DNA of 64,000 nt from Olivibacter sitiensis DSM 17696 (GTDB lineage Bacteria; Bacteroidota; Bacteroidia; Sphingobacteriales; Sphingobacteriaceae): assembly GCF_000427965.1 (NCBI RefSeq), contig NZ_ATZA01000027.1, positions 1 through 64,000 on the forward strand, written 5' to 3'. The notes beneath the pieces are model-generated. The model saw only the letters and a list, made by a program, of their open reading frames with translations, did not search any database and was not told the origin of the DNA. Below are positions 53,461 through 61,657 of the stretch, piece by piece. Position 1 is the first letter of the stretch, and the number at the start of each line of letters is the position of its first letter. Position numbers and translations under genes: made by a program.

Positions 53461-54192
53461 TTACTTCATTCCCGTATAAATACTGCATACGCCGAACAAC
53501 TGCGGCCTGCACTTGGTCTTTGAAAAGCCTGCTTGCTCCATGATACCCGTAAAGTCTTTGCCATCGGGAAAGGCCACAATGGATTCTGGCAGGTAGGCAT
53601 AGGCTCTTTTGTCCTTGGAAAACAGCTTTCCGAAGAAAGGCATAAAGGTCTTGGAATAAAAGCTATACAGCTGTTTCATGGGAAATCTCCTAGGGTTGGA
53701 AAACTCCAGCACCACCACCTGACCGCCCGGTCTTAGCACCCGACAAATGCTTTCCAGTCCCAAGGACAGGTTTTCAAAATTGCGCACACCAAAGGCCACG
53801 GTCACGGCATCAAAGCTGTTTTCCGCAAAAGGAAGGTTTTCCGAATCGCCCAGTTCCACACTAAACTTTCCCTGAAGCCCTCTTTTGGCAATTTTCTCTC
53901 TAGCAATAGCCAGCATGCCTTCAGATATATCTACGCCGATAATATGGTCGGGCTGCAGCATCTTCAATGCTTCAAAGGCAAAGTCACCTGTACCGGTTGC
54001 TACATCCAATATGTGCTTGGGCTGCAGCTTAGCCAATGTTCTAATGGCCCTTTTGCGCCAGATGATATCGATACCGAAAGAAAGGAAATGGTTCAGAAAG
54101 TCGTATGTTCCGGATATATTGTTGAACATGGTAGCTACCTGATCCTTTTTCTTCACGGTAGCAGCATTGTATGGAGTGACTGTTTTGGACAT
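53461..54192 (-). CDS. menG: Demethylmenaquinone methyltransferase
   Basis: 243 residues. SAM-dependent methyltransferase for the last step of menaquinone synthesis. It has NNISGTYDFLNHFLSFGID, the SAM loop ILDVATGTGDFAFEAL, FGVRNFENLSLGL and the C-terminal SFYSKTFMPFFGKLFS of UbiE/MenG. Bacteroidota use menaquinone, so menG is the more likely name; ubiE is the family synonym. Upstream of porT by 61 nt. Confidence 0.95.
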   Translation of the reverse strand: MSKTVTPYNAATVKKKDQVATMFNNISGTYDFLNHFLSFGIDIIWRKRAIRTLAKLQPKHILDVATGTGDFAFEALKMLQPDHIIGVDISEGMLAIAREKIAKRGLQGKFSVELGDSENLPFAENSFDAVTVAFGVRNFENLSLGLESICRVLRPGGQVVVLEFSNPRRFPMKQLYSFYSKTFMPFFGKLFSKDKRAYAYLPESIVAFPDGKDFTGIMEQAGFSKTKCRPQLFGVCSIYTGMK

Positions 54193-54234
54193 ATTGGCAC
54201 AAAGATATAGAAAAGGATATAAGATGCAGCCCTC

Positions 54235-54981
54235 TTACCCCCACCTTTGCAATAATTGCTTGAAATCTTCTTTATATTGATCGCCCACAGGTATGTGCTG
54301 CCTCCCTATCTCCACACCATTGCGGCTGATGGCATCTATCTTGGAGTTGGCAACCACAAAGGAGCGATGGATACGGGTAAACTCATTTTTCGGCAACTTC
54401 TCCACCACGGATTTTAGGCTAGCCAAGGACGTCAAAGGAGCATCTTCCTTGACCGTATGTACTTTCACGTAGTCTTTGTAAGACTCCACATAAAGTATCT
54501 GGTCAAAGTCTACCCGTACCAATTTGTAATCTACCTTTAAGAACAGATAACGCTCCTCAAGCGTTTGTTGTTCCTCCATCGCAGGTGAAGGTGCCAAAGC
54601 TTGTTGCTGCTCAAAATAGTTCTTGGCCTTGTTGGCCGCCATCAGAAACTCGGCGTAATTGAAAGGTTTCAGCAAATAGTACAGCGCATCGACCTGGTAC
54701 CCTTCTATCGCAAACTGATTGTATGCCGTGGTGAAAATAATCTTACAGGTTGAATTACGTGTAGAGTTCATCAGCAGCCTGGAAAACTCCATGCCATTGA
54801 GATCGGGCATTTCAATGTCCAAGAAGATAAGCTGCACCTGCCTTTTCTCAATCTCGCCCAACGCCTCAATGGCACTGGAAAAGGTACCCACACCGTTCAA
54901 AAACGGTGTCTTGTCTATAAAGGATGACACTAACGATAAGGCCAATGGCTCATCGTCTACGGCAATACAATTGATCGTCAT
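54235..54981 (-). CDS. LytTR-family response regulator of the exporter locus
   Basis: 248 residues. Receiver domain (IAVDDEPLALSLV, phosphoacceptor Asp in IFLDIEMPDLNG, TTAYNQFAIEG, Lys in YYLLKPFNYAE) and a LytTR domain (ILYVESYKDYVKVHT, FTRIHRSFVV). The ATG overlaps the kinase stop. The pair is transcribed away from a TolC-MacA-MacB-like operon and probably controls it. Confidence 0.92.
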   Translation of the reverse strand: MTINCIAVDDEPLALSLVSSFIDKTPFLNGVGTFSSAIEALGEIEKRQVQLIFLDIEMPDLNGMEFSRLLMNSTRNSTCKIIFTTAYNQFAIEGYQVDALYYLLKPFNYAEFLMAANKAKNYFEQQQALAPSPAMEEQQTLEERYLFLKVDYKLVRVDFDQILYVESYKDYVKVHTVKEDAPLTSLASLKSVVEKLPKNEFTRIHRSFVVANSKIDAISRNGVEIGRQHIPVGDQYKEDFKQLLQRWG

Positions 54982-56045
54982 GACAAATCCAGTTTAAGAT
55001 CAACGATATAGCGATGCTGTTCATCTTTCCCGTGAGAAAGCGTGTATTTTGACGGGTATTGCAAGTCCAATCTCCTTTTGGTATTTTGCAAGCCTATGCC
55101 GCCAGATTCCTGCATCAACTTTTGTTCCTGAAAGGTATCGTTTTCTACCCTCAAATGCAAGGTATGTGGAGATAATATCTCCAAATCGATCAAAATATGG
55201 GTATGTTTACTGGTGCTGATCCCATGTTTGAGGGCATTTTCCACAAAAGGTAATAACAGCATAGGCGCTATCATGAAATCTTTATCCATTTTTGGCTCCC
55301 TAAATTCGATTTGATTGTTGCTATGCAAACGCAGGGACATCAAGGCGATATGGTCTCTCAAAAAATCGATCTCTTTCTTGAGGCTTACCAAGTTTTGTTG
55401 TGTCTCGTAAAGAAGATAGCGCATCATGCGCGATAACTTGTGCAAGGCCTCCCTAGAAAGTTCCACGTCTGTATAAGACAGCGAATAGATGCTGTTGAGC
55501 GTATTGAAGAAAAAATGCGGGTTGATCTGCCCTTTCAGGAAGGACAATTCCGCTTCTATCTGCTGCTTTTGCAGCTCTTCGCCCAATCGAGCATCTTTCT
55601 GCCATCGTTGCACCGCAGCAATGGCGGTACTGATGCCCAACACCAATAAGCTCAACATCAACACAAAGCTGTCAATCAAACGAAATTCCCGTGGCGGTGG
55701 CCTATGGCGCACACTGGCCATCATCTGATCAAAAGACAGCAGATTTGAAATCGCATAGTTAAGCACCTGCAAGGAAACCAAAAACAGGAGGATGAACACA
55801 AAAAATCTACCCAACTTATCCTGAAATAGGTAATTTGGCGTGACCACAAAATAATTCAGGTAAAAAATCACGGCCAACAAGAACATACTGAGACATTGCT
55901 TCACCCAAAATACGAAAGGCAACTCTACATTCCACGACAAGGGGGGATAAAACAACAATACGAAGCCCAGCAAGGCCCAAAGCATGCCATGGATGACGAC
56001 AATCCACAAAGTCTTATATTGCTGTTGCTTACTGATAGTTTTCAT
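54978..56045 (-). CDS. LytS-type sensor histidine kinase of the exporter locus
   Basis: 355 residues. Four membrane segments in the first 150 residues without a large outer domain. The motif QINPHFFFNTLNSIYSL (Phe where Leu is common) near residue 175, LLPFVENALKHG and GGIGLQNTKRRLDL complete a His_kinase domain. Its start is 241 nt from the TolC-like gene, transcribed oppositely, so both could share a control region. Confidence 0.9.
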   Translation of the reverse strand: MKTISKQQQYKTLWIVVIHGMLWALLGFVLLFYPPLSWNVELPFVFWVKQCLSMFLLAVIFYLNYFVVTPNYLFQDKLGRFFVFILLFLVSLQVLNYAISNLLSFDQMMASVRHRPPPREFRLIDSFVLMLSLLVLGISTAIAAVQRWQKDARLGEELQKQQIEAELSFLKGQINPHFFFNTLNSIYSLSYTDVELSREALHKLSRMMRYLLYETQQNLVSLKKEIDFLRDHIALMSLRLHSNNQIEFREPKMDKDFMIAPMLLLPFVENALKHGISTSKHTHILIDLEILSPHTLHLRVENDTFQEQKLMQESGGIGLQNTKRRLDLQYPSKYTLSHGKDEQHRYIVDLKLDLS

Positions 56046-56286
56046 AATGTATCACTATGGGGCTGTCCCATTGGGATGCAAGTTTAACGCAATTTCTCTG
56101 TCAAAACGAAAAATCCGACGGAAAGGAAAGATTTCCCGATATGGAAGCAATATTTGTCTATTAAACCTGTTTGACCTATTCGTATGGAAAATTTGCCTGT
56201 CTATCGGGCAACCTTGCGTTTCTATCCATGGTATTTTTTTTCAAAAAAACAAAAATCTTCATTTGCAGAAAATCAAAACGAAGTAT
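56046..56286. promoter_or_regulatory. Divergent region between kinase and exporter operon
   Basis: 241 nt without a gene; it must hold both promoters. No exact TAnnTTTG was found. AATATTTG near 56150 is the closest for the exporter. Confidence 0.35.
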
Positions 56287-57627
56287 ATGTACAATAGCAT
56301 CAGAAAATGGCTATTTCTGTCGGGACTTTTAGTGGTAACATCCGTTTGGACGGTTCAAGGGATATATGCCCAAGATACGCTGCCAGCCAGGTGGACGCTA
56401 CAAGATTGCTTACGATATGCCCAAGAAAACAACATCACCGTCAATAGCCTAAGATTGTCCAAGCTGACAAGTGAACAAAATCTCATTCAATCCCGGGCGG
56501 CGCTTTGGCCTAACCTGACCGCTAGCACCTCGCATAATCTTAATCACACCACAGTAACTGGCTCTGGTGGCAGTTCGACTACCAACAACAACGGTAGCCT
56601 GGGCCTCACCTCGGCCGTGACACTCTATAATGGAGGGGTACTAAGGAGAGATATACAACAGAAACAACTGGACGTATCCATGTCCGAGCTCGATGTGGAA
56701 GAAGAAAAAAACAATCTTTATCTACAGATTATTCAGGCGTACAACAATATTCTATTAGACAAAGAGACTATTGTCTATGCGGAAGACCTGGTAAACAGTT
56801 CTAAGGAGCAGGTGAAGCAAATGCAAGCCCAGTACAATACGGGCAGCGCAGCGCGCAAGGACCTCATCCAGCTGGAAGCCCAACTGGCCAATGACCAGTT
56901 CACACTCACTAGTGCACAAAACAATGAAAAACAGGATAAGCTGACCTTAAAGCAATTGCTCCAGTTGCCCATGGATACAGGTTTTGATATCGAAAGGCCC
57001 GACAGTACTGGCTCCATACAAGCGATCCCATCGCAGCAGCAAGTACTCGCCAATGCCTTGTCCTATAGACCAGAGATAAAAAACAGCGAACTGGCCATAG
57101 CAGGCGCAAAATTGGACATAAAAAATGCGCAGAGCGGCTATCTTCCTACCATCAGCCTCAGTGGTGGGCTCGGAACATCCTATGGCAATAACACTTCGCT
57201 GGGTTTTAGCCAGTTCAACAACAGCATATATCAACAGATAGGCATCACCGCCTCCATTCCCATTTTTTCCCGCAAGGTAAACCAAACGAACGTGGCGCGG
57301 GCAAAAATCGCGCTCGAACAGGCTGACCTAAGCTATGCCAATACGAAAACCATCTTGTCCCAAGCCGTTGAGAGCGCTTATATCTCGGCCAATACGGCTG
57401 TCAGCCAGTATGGCACATCGCAAGAGCAATTGAAATACAACGAAGAGGCCTACCGTATAGCGGGCGAAGAATTGCGCATAGGCACCTATAATACAGTAGA
57501 GTACGTGCAGCAAAAAAACCTATACATACAGGCGTTACAAAACTTTACACAGGCCAAATACAATGCCCTCTTGGCCATCGATATCTACAATTTTTATAGC
57601 AAGGGCTCGGATGCCGTCAACAAATAA
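56287..57627 (+). CDS. TolC-family outer-membrane efflux protein
   Basis: 446 residues. The ATG at 56287 gives a signal peptide (LFLSGLLVVTSVWTVQGIYAQ); the open frame reaches upstream to 55984 but that part overlaps the opposite kinase. Two repeats of the TolC fold: WTLQDCLRYAQENNITV with TLDDA-like helices, and RYLKNSELAIAGAKLDIKNA with a QAVESAYISANTAV helix. It provides the outer-membrane channel for the MacA-MacB-like pump that follows by 14 nt. Confidence 0.9.
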   Translation: MYNSIRKWLFLSGLLVVTSVWTVQGIYAQDTLPARWTLQDCLRYAQENNITVNSLRLSKLTSEQNLIQSRAALWPNLTASTSHNLNHTTVTGSGGSSTTNNNGSLGLTSAVTLYNGGVLRRDIQQKQLDVSMSELDVEEEKNNLYLQIIQAYNNILLDKETIVYAEDLVNSSKEQVKQMQAQYNTGSAARKDLIQLEAQLANDQFTLTSAQNNEKQDKLTLKQLLQLPMDTGFDIERPDSTGSIQAIPSQQQVLANALSYRPEIKNSELAIAGAKLDIKNAQSGYLPTISLSGGLGTSYGNNTSLGFSQFNNSIYQQIGITASIPIFSRKVNQTNVARAKIALEQADLSYANTKTILSQAVESAYISANTAVSQYGTSQEQLKYNEEAYRIAGEELRIGTYNTVEYVQQKNLYIQALQNFTQAKYNALLAIDIYNFYSKGSDAVNK

Positions 57628-57641
57628 ACAGGAAACAGAAA

Positions 57642-58823
57642 ATGAAAACCAAAACGAAAATCTTTATTGCCATTGGCGTTGTCGCCATCATCTTCCTAGT
57701 GATATGGTTGGTACGGGGAAGTAAAAAAGAACAAAGCCTCATCACCACCGTGCCTGTCGAAAAGGGCGATGTGGCTACCATAGTCACTTCTACCGGCACC
57801 ATACAACCAGTAGATACTGTAGCCGTAGGAACGCAAGTATCAGGCATCATACAGAGCATTTATACCGATTTCAATGCTACGGTCAAAGAGGGGCAGTTAT
57901 TGGCCGAGCTGGATCCTACCCTGATGCAGGCGTCGGTAAATCAGATAAAGGCCAATCTGGCCCAAGCGACCAGCACGCTGAACTACCAAACCGCCAACTA
58001 TAAGCGTCAAAAGGAGCTTTTTGACGTAGGCGCTATCAGCAAGGCCAACTATGACCTTGCCCTCAATTCATACGAAACGGCCGTAGCCAATGTAAACAGC
58101 ATCAAGGCGCAACTATCCTCGGCGCAGCAGAACCTGGCTTTTACCAAGATCTATTCCCCCATCAACGGGGTAGTACTGAACAGGAACGTGAGCGTGGGAC
58201 AAACCGTGGCAGCGAGCTTCAACACCCCTACCCTTTTCAGTCTGGCCAAGGACATCACCAAGATGCAAGTGCAGGCCATGGTTGATGAGGCCGACATAGG
58301 CGAAATAGCAGCGGGAGAAAGGGTTACCTTTACGGTCGACGCCTACGTAGACCAACTATTTGAAGGTACGGTTTCGGAAGTGAGGCTGCAGCCCACCACC
58401 TCATCAAATGTGGTGACCTACACGACCATCGTCAATACCTCGAACGACGACATGAAGCTGAAACCGGGCATGACGGCTACCGTGACCATCTTCACAAAAG
58501 AAGCGAAAAACATACTGGTGGTACCCAATACGGCATTCAAATTCGTGCCAGACGCTACACAGGTCACCCCTCCCTATACCTTGCAATCCGCGCAGTCCAT
58601 GAAGCCGGGACAAGGAGAAGCCTTTCTTTGGGTTCTACAGGGGCGGCAAATAGCGCCACGAATAGTCAAAATAGGCATGAGCAACAATACCAGCACCGAA
58701 ATCAAAAGCGGACTGAACGAAAATGAGCAGGTCATTACAGCACTAGAAAAAAGTAAGGAAGCTGCCACTGCGCAAGGAGAAGGAGCTAGTCCCTTTATGC
58801 CCACGCCACCAAGAAGAAGATAA
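57642..58823 (+). CDS. MacA-like membrane-fusion protein
   Basis: 393 residues of the HlyD/RND adaptor family. One N-terminal membrane anchor (IFIAIGVVAIIFLVIWLV) leads to the lipoyl-hairpin-beta barrel order: VAVGTQVSGIIQSIYTDF, a coiled hairpin (residues 95-150) and VDEADIGEIAAGERVTF. It joins the TolC-like channel to the ABC subunits next in line. It overlaps neither neighbour; the next ATG is 2 nt after its stop. Confidence 0.92.
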   Translation: MKTKTKIFIAIGVVAIIFLVIWLVRGSKKEQSLITTVPVEKGDVATIVTSTGTIQPVDTVAVGTQVSGIIQSIYTDFNATVKEGQLLAELDPTLMQASVNQIKANLAQATSTLNYQTANYKRQKELFDVGAISKANYDLALNSYETAVANVNSIKAQLSSAQQNLAFTKIYSPINGVVLNRNVSVGQTVAASFNTPTLFSLAKDITKMQVQAMVDEADIGEIAAGERVTFTVDAYVDQLFEGTVSEVRLQPTTSSNVVTYTTIVNTSNDDMKLKPGMTATVTIFTKEAKNILVVPNTAFKFVPDATQVTPPYTLQSAQSMKPGQGEAFLWVLQGRQIAPRIVKIGMSNNTSTEIKSGLNENEQVITALEKSKEAATAQGEGASPFMPTPPRRR

Positions 58824-58825
58824 GC

Positions 58826-59572
58826 ATGAGCGACATACTGAAAATACACGACCTACGCAGAGAGTTTAAGGTAGGTTCGCAAATCGTAAAGGCACTAAAA
58901 GGTGTCAGCTTTTCGGTGGAATCGGGCGAGTTTCTTACCATCATGGGTAGTAGCGGCTCGGGCAAATCGACCATGTTGAACATACTGGGCTGTCTGGACA
59001 AGGCCACGTCGGGCGACTATTTTCTGGATGGAGTGAACGTAAGAAGTCTCGACAAGGACGCCCTTGCCCAGTTGCGCAATAGGAAAATCGGCTTTGTATT
59101 CCAAGCCTACAACTTGCTGCCACGTACCTCCGCTTTAGAAAACGTAGAATTGCCCCTCATGTACCAATCGGGTGTAGGACACAGGGAAAGACGGGAACGG
59201 GCAATGCATGCACTGGAACTGGTGAAACTGGCCGATCGCTTTGACCATACGCCCAACCAGCTGTCGGGCGGACAGCAGCAGCGTGTGGCCATAGCCCGGG
59301 CATTGGTCAACGAGCCCGTGATGATATTGGCCGATGAGGCCACGGGCAACTTGGATACCAGAACCTCCTATGAGATCATGAGTCTTATGCAGGAGCTCAA
59401 CCAGGAAAAGGGAAAGACGATCGTATTCGTCACCCACGAGCCCGATATTGCCTCTTTCAGCAGCCGTACCGTCATGCTACGCGATGGACTACTGCAAAGG
59501 GACACGCGCAATACAGACATCAAATCTGCCAAAGAAGCTTTGGCGGCCTTGCCCGTAACGGATGACTATTAA
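58826..59572 (+). CDS. MacB-type ABC transporter ATP-binding protein
   Basis: 248 residues. Walker [11 protein letters not shown]-loop VFQAYNLL, signature [15 protein letters not shown], Walker [14 protein letters not shown] and the switch His in VTHEPDIA are all intact. It energises the permease at 59639. In MacB the ATPase is fused to the permease; here the two are separate, as in LolD/YknYZ-type systems. Confidence 0.95.
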   Translation: MSDILKIHDLRREFKVGSQIVKALKGVSFSVESGEFLTIMGSSGSGKSTMLNILGCLDKATSGDYFLDGVNVRSLDKDALAQLRNRKIGFVFQAYNLLPRTSALENVELPLMYQSGVGHRERRERAMHALELVKLADRFDHTPNQLSGGQQQRVAIARALVNEPVMILADEATGNLDTRTSYEIMSLMQELNQEKGKTIVFVTHEPDIASFSSRTVMLRDGLLQRDTRNTDIKSAKEALAALPVTDDY

Positions 59573-59589
59573 TAAACTTTTTTAATAAG

Positions 59590-59618
59590 CTTTTCTAAAG
59601 TTTTCAACTTTAGAAAAG
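59590..59618. repeat. 13-bp inverted repeat inside the exporter operon
   Basis: CTTTTCTAAAGTT (59590-59602) and its complement AACTTTAGAAAAG (59606-59618) with a 3-nt loop, in the 66-nt gap between ATPase and permease. Its AACTTTAGAAAAGTT core resembles the inner arm at 25144. Confidence 0.75.
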
Positions 59619-59638
59619 TTATATATAACTAAATAGTT

Positions 59639-60865
59639 ATGAGCTTTATAAATTTATTCAGAATAGCCCTAAAAGCCCTAAAACGCAACAAGCTGAGAGC
59701 GTTTCTCACTATGCTTGGCATCATCATCGGTGTGGCGGCGGTCATCACCATGATGTCCATAGGAGAAGGCTCTAAACAAAGTATCCAGAATACTTTTTCC
59801 AGCATGGGGTCTAACATGATTACCATCATGCCTTACAATAACATGCCCATGCCAGGGGGCGTGCGGCTGGGAGCCTCCAGTGTACAGACGCTTACCTTGG
59901 ACGACGTGGACAAAATAAGGGAGCAGGTGAAAGACATCAGTGCCATATCGCCAGGCGTATCCAGCAGCGGACAAGCCATTAAAGGTTCAAAAAACTGGCC
60001 TACCTCACTGCAAGGCGTGTCGCCCGAATATTTGGGCATACGCAAACTATCCATACAGGAGGGCAGCAATTTTACGGATGAACAGATAAGATCGTCCCAA
60101 AAAGTTTGCTTGGTAGGAAAAACGGTTGTGGACAACCTGTTCAATGAGGGCGAAAATCCCATAGGACAAATTATTCGTTTCGGCAAAATCCCATTCGAGA
60201 TCATCGGGGTGTTGAGTCCCAAAGGCCAGAACACCTTTGGACAAGACCAAGACGATATCATCATAGCGCCATATAGTTCGGTGATGAAACGTATATTGGC
60301 CACCACCTATATCCAAAACATCTATGCATCGGCCACTACCGAGGCCGTGTCTGACAAGGCCACTGACGAGATCATTGCTGTACTGAGAGCCAACCACCGC
60401 TTGCGCGAAGGCGCCGAAAATGACTTTGATGTCAGAACCCAAGCCGACCTCATCAATACCATGAGCAGCACCAGCAGCATGATGACTAGCCTACTGACTG
60501 CCGTTGCGGGTATCTCCTTGGTCATTGGCGGCATCGGTATCATGAACATCATGTATGTCTCCGTGACAGAACGTACACGCGAAATAGGCCTACGCATGTC
60601 CATCGGAGCCAGAGGTAAGGATATCTTGTGGCAATTCCTAACGGAAGCTATACTCATTAGTATTACCGGGGGACTAATCGGCGTCGTGCTCGGCATTTCG
60701 GCCTCCTTAGCCGTATCCTATCTCCTGCATTGGCCTACCATTATCTCCGAGTCTTCCATTATAATTTCATTCATCGTTTGCGCTTTTACGGGGGTCTTCT
60801 TCGGCTATTACCCCGCGCTCAAAGCCGCAGCATTGGATCCGATAGAAGCATTGCGGTATGAATAA
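59639..60865 (+). CDS. MacB-like ABC transporter permease
   Basis: 408 residues. One N-terminal helix (LRAFLTMLGIIIGVAAVITMMSIG), a MacB_PCD periplasmic domain (residues 45-250), and three C-terminal helices of the FtsX fold (LLTAVAGISLVIGGIGIMNIMYVSVTERTREIGLRMSIGA region, read in parts). It works with the ATPase and MacA-like protein to expel a drug, peptide or lipid. The substrate is unknown. Confidence 0.93.
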   Translation: MSFINLFRIALKALKRNKLRAFLTMLGIIIGVAAVITMMSIGEGSKQSIQNTFSSMGSNMITIMPYNNMPMPGGVRLGASSVQTLTLDDVDKIREQVKDISAISPGVSSSGQAIKGSKNWPTSLQGVSPEYLGIRKLSIQEGSNFTDEQIRSSQKVCLVGKTVVDNLFNEGENPIGQIIRFGKIPFEIIGVLSPKGQNTFGQDQDDIIIAPYSSVMKRILATTYIQNIYASATTEAVSDKATDEIIAVLRANHRLREGAENDFDVRTQADLINTMSSTSSMMTSLLTAVAGISLVIGGIGIMNIMYVSVTERTREIGLRMSIGARGKDILWQFLTEAILISITGGLIGVVLGISASLAVSYLLHWPTIISESSIIISFIVCAFTGVFFGYYPALKAAALDPIEALRYE

Positions 60866-60901
60866 GATGTGGTTTCTCCGTTAATTGTTATTTCAGCTTG
60901 G

Positions 60902-60936
60902 GAAGATGGTGAGCGTTCTTTTTAATCACCATCTTC
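60902..60936. terminator. Hairpin between exporter and fsa
   Basis: GAAGATGGTGA (60902-60912) pairs with TCACCATCTTC (60926-60936) over a loop that includes T5. It touches the fsa stop codon and may end both convergent transcripts. Confidence 0.5.
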
Positions 60937-60937
60937 A

Positions 60938-61615
60938 CTAAGCATTTGGCTTATTGGTTGTGGCAGCTGCCCTTTCGTAATCGGCAAGGAATTGTGCCAG
61001 GCCAATATCGGTCAAAGGGTGTTTCAATAAGGCGGTTATCGCCGACAGGGAACTTGTCACCACATCGGCACCTGATTTGGCACAGGCAATGATGTGCATG
61101 GGATGGCGTACGGAGGCGGCCAAGATCTGTGTTTTGAAATCGTAATTGTCATAAATCAACCTGATATCGTCTATCAAGACCATTCCATCTGTAGAAACAT
61201 CATCCAAGCGCCCGATGAAAGGCGACACGTAAGTAGCACCTGCCTTGGCTGCCAGCAAGGCCTGCCCCGGAGAGAAAACCAAAGTACAGTTCGTCCGAAC
61301 ACCTTGGCCACTGAGGTACTTAATAGCTTTGACACCATCTTTAATCATAGGAATCTTTACCACGATCTGCTCATCGATTTTGACCAGTTCTTCGGCCTCC
61401 TGCAGCATTCCCTCAAAGGTGGTGGATATCACTTCTGCACTTACGTCGCCATCGGTAATATCGCAAATGGCCTTGTAGTGGCGTATCACATTTTCGTGCC
61501 CGCTAATCCCTTCTTTGGCCATCAATGAAGGATTGGTTGTCACACCATCCAATATACCTAATTCATGTGCTTCTCTTATGTGACCGAGATTGGCCGTATC
61601 GATAAAAAACTTCAT
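60938..61615 (-). CDS. fsa: Fructose-6-phosphate aldolase / TalC-type transaldolase
   Basis: 225 residues, the short transaldolase subfamily. The N-terminal FFIDTANLGHIREA and DGVTTNPSLMAKEG, the catalytic Lys in VVKIPMIKDG and SPFIGRLDD are conserved. Members either split fructose-6-phosphate or act as true transaldolases; the sequence cannot decide, so the symbol is provisional. It sits 42 nt downstream of the esterase on the same strand, but a shared sugar context is only suggested by position. Confidence 0.85.
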   Translation of the reverse strand: MKFFIDTANLGHIREAHELGILDGVTTNPSLMAKEGISGHENVIRHYKAICDITDGDVSAEVISTTFEGMLQEAEELVKIDEQIVVKIPMIKDGVKAIKYLSGQGVRTNCTLVFSPGQALLAAKAGATYVSPFIGRLDDVSTDGMVLIDDIRLIYDNYDFKTQILAASVRHPMHIIACAKSGADVVTSSLSAITALLKHPLTDIGLAQFLADYERAAATTNKPNA

Positions 61616-61657
61616 AACAAATTTATTTTTAAATATTTATAAACATTTATTGAAAAA

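Noticed and set aside
55984-56286. N-terminal extension of the TolC-like frame
   Set aside because: It overlaps the opposite kinase gene and precedes the obvious signal peptide at 56287.
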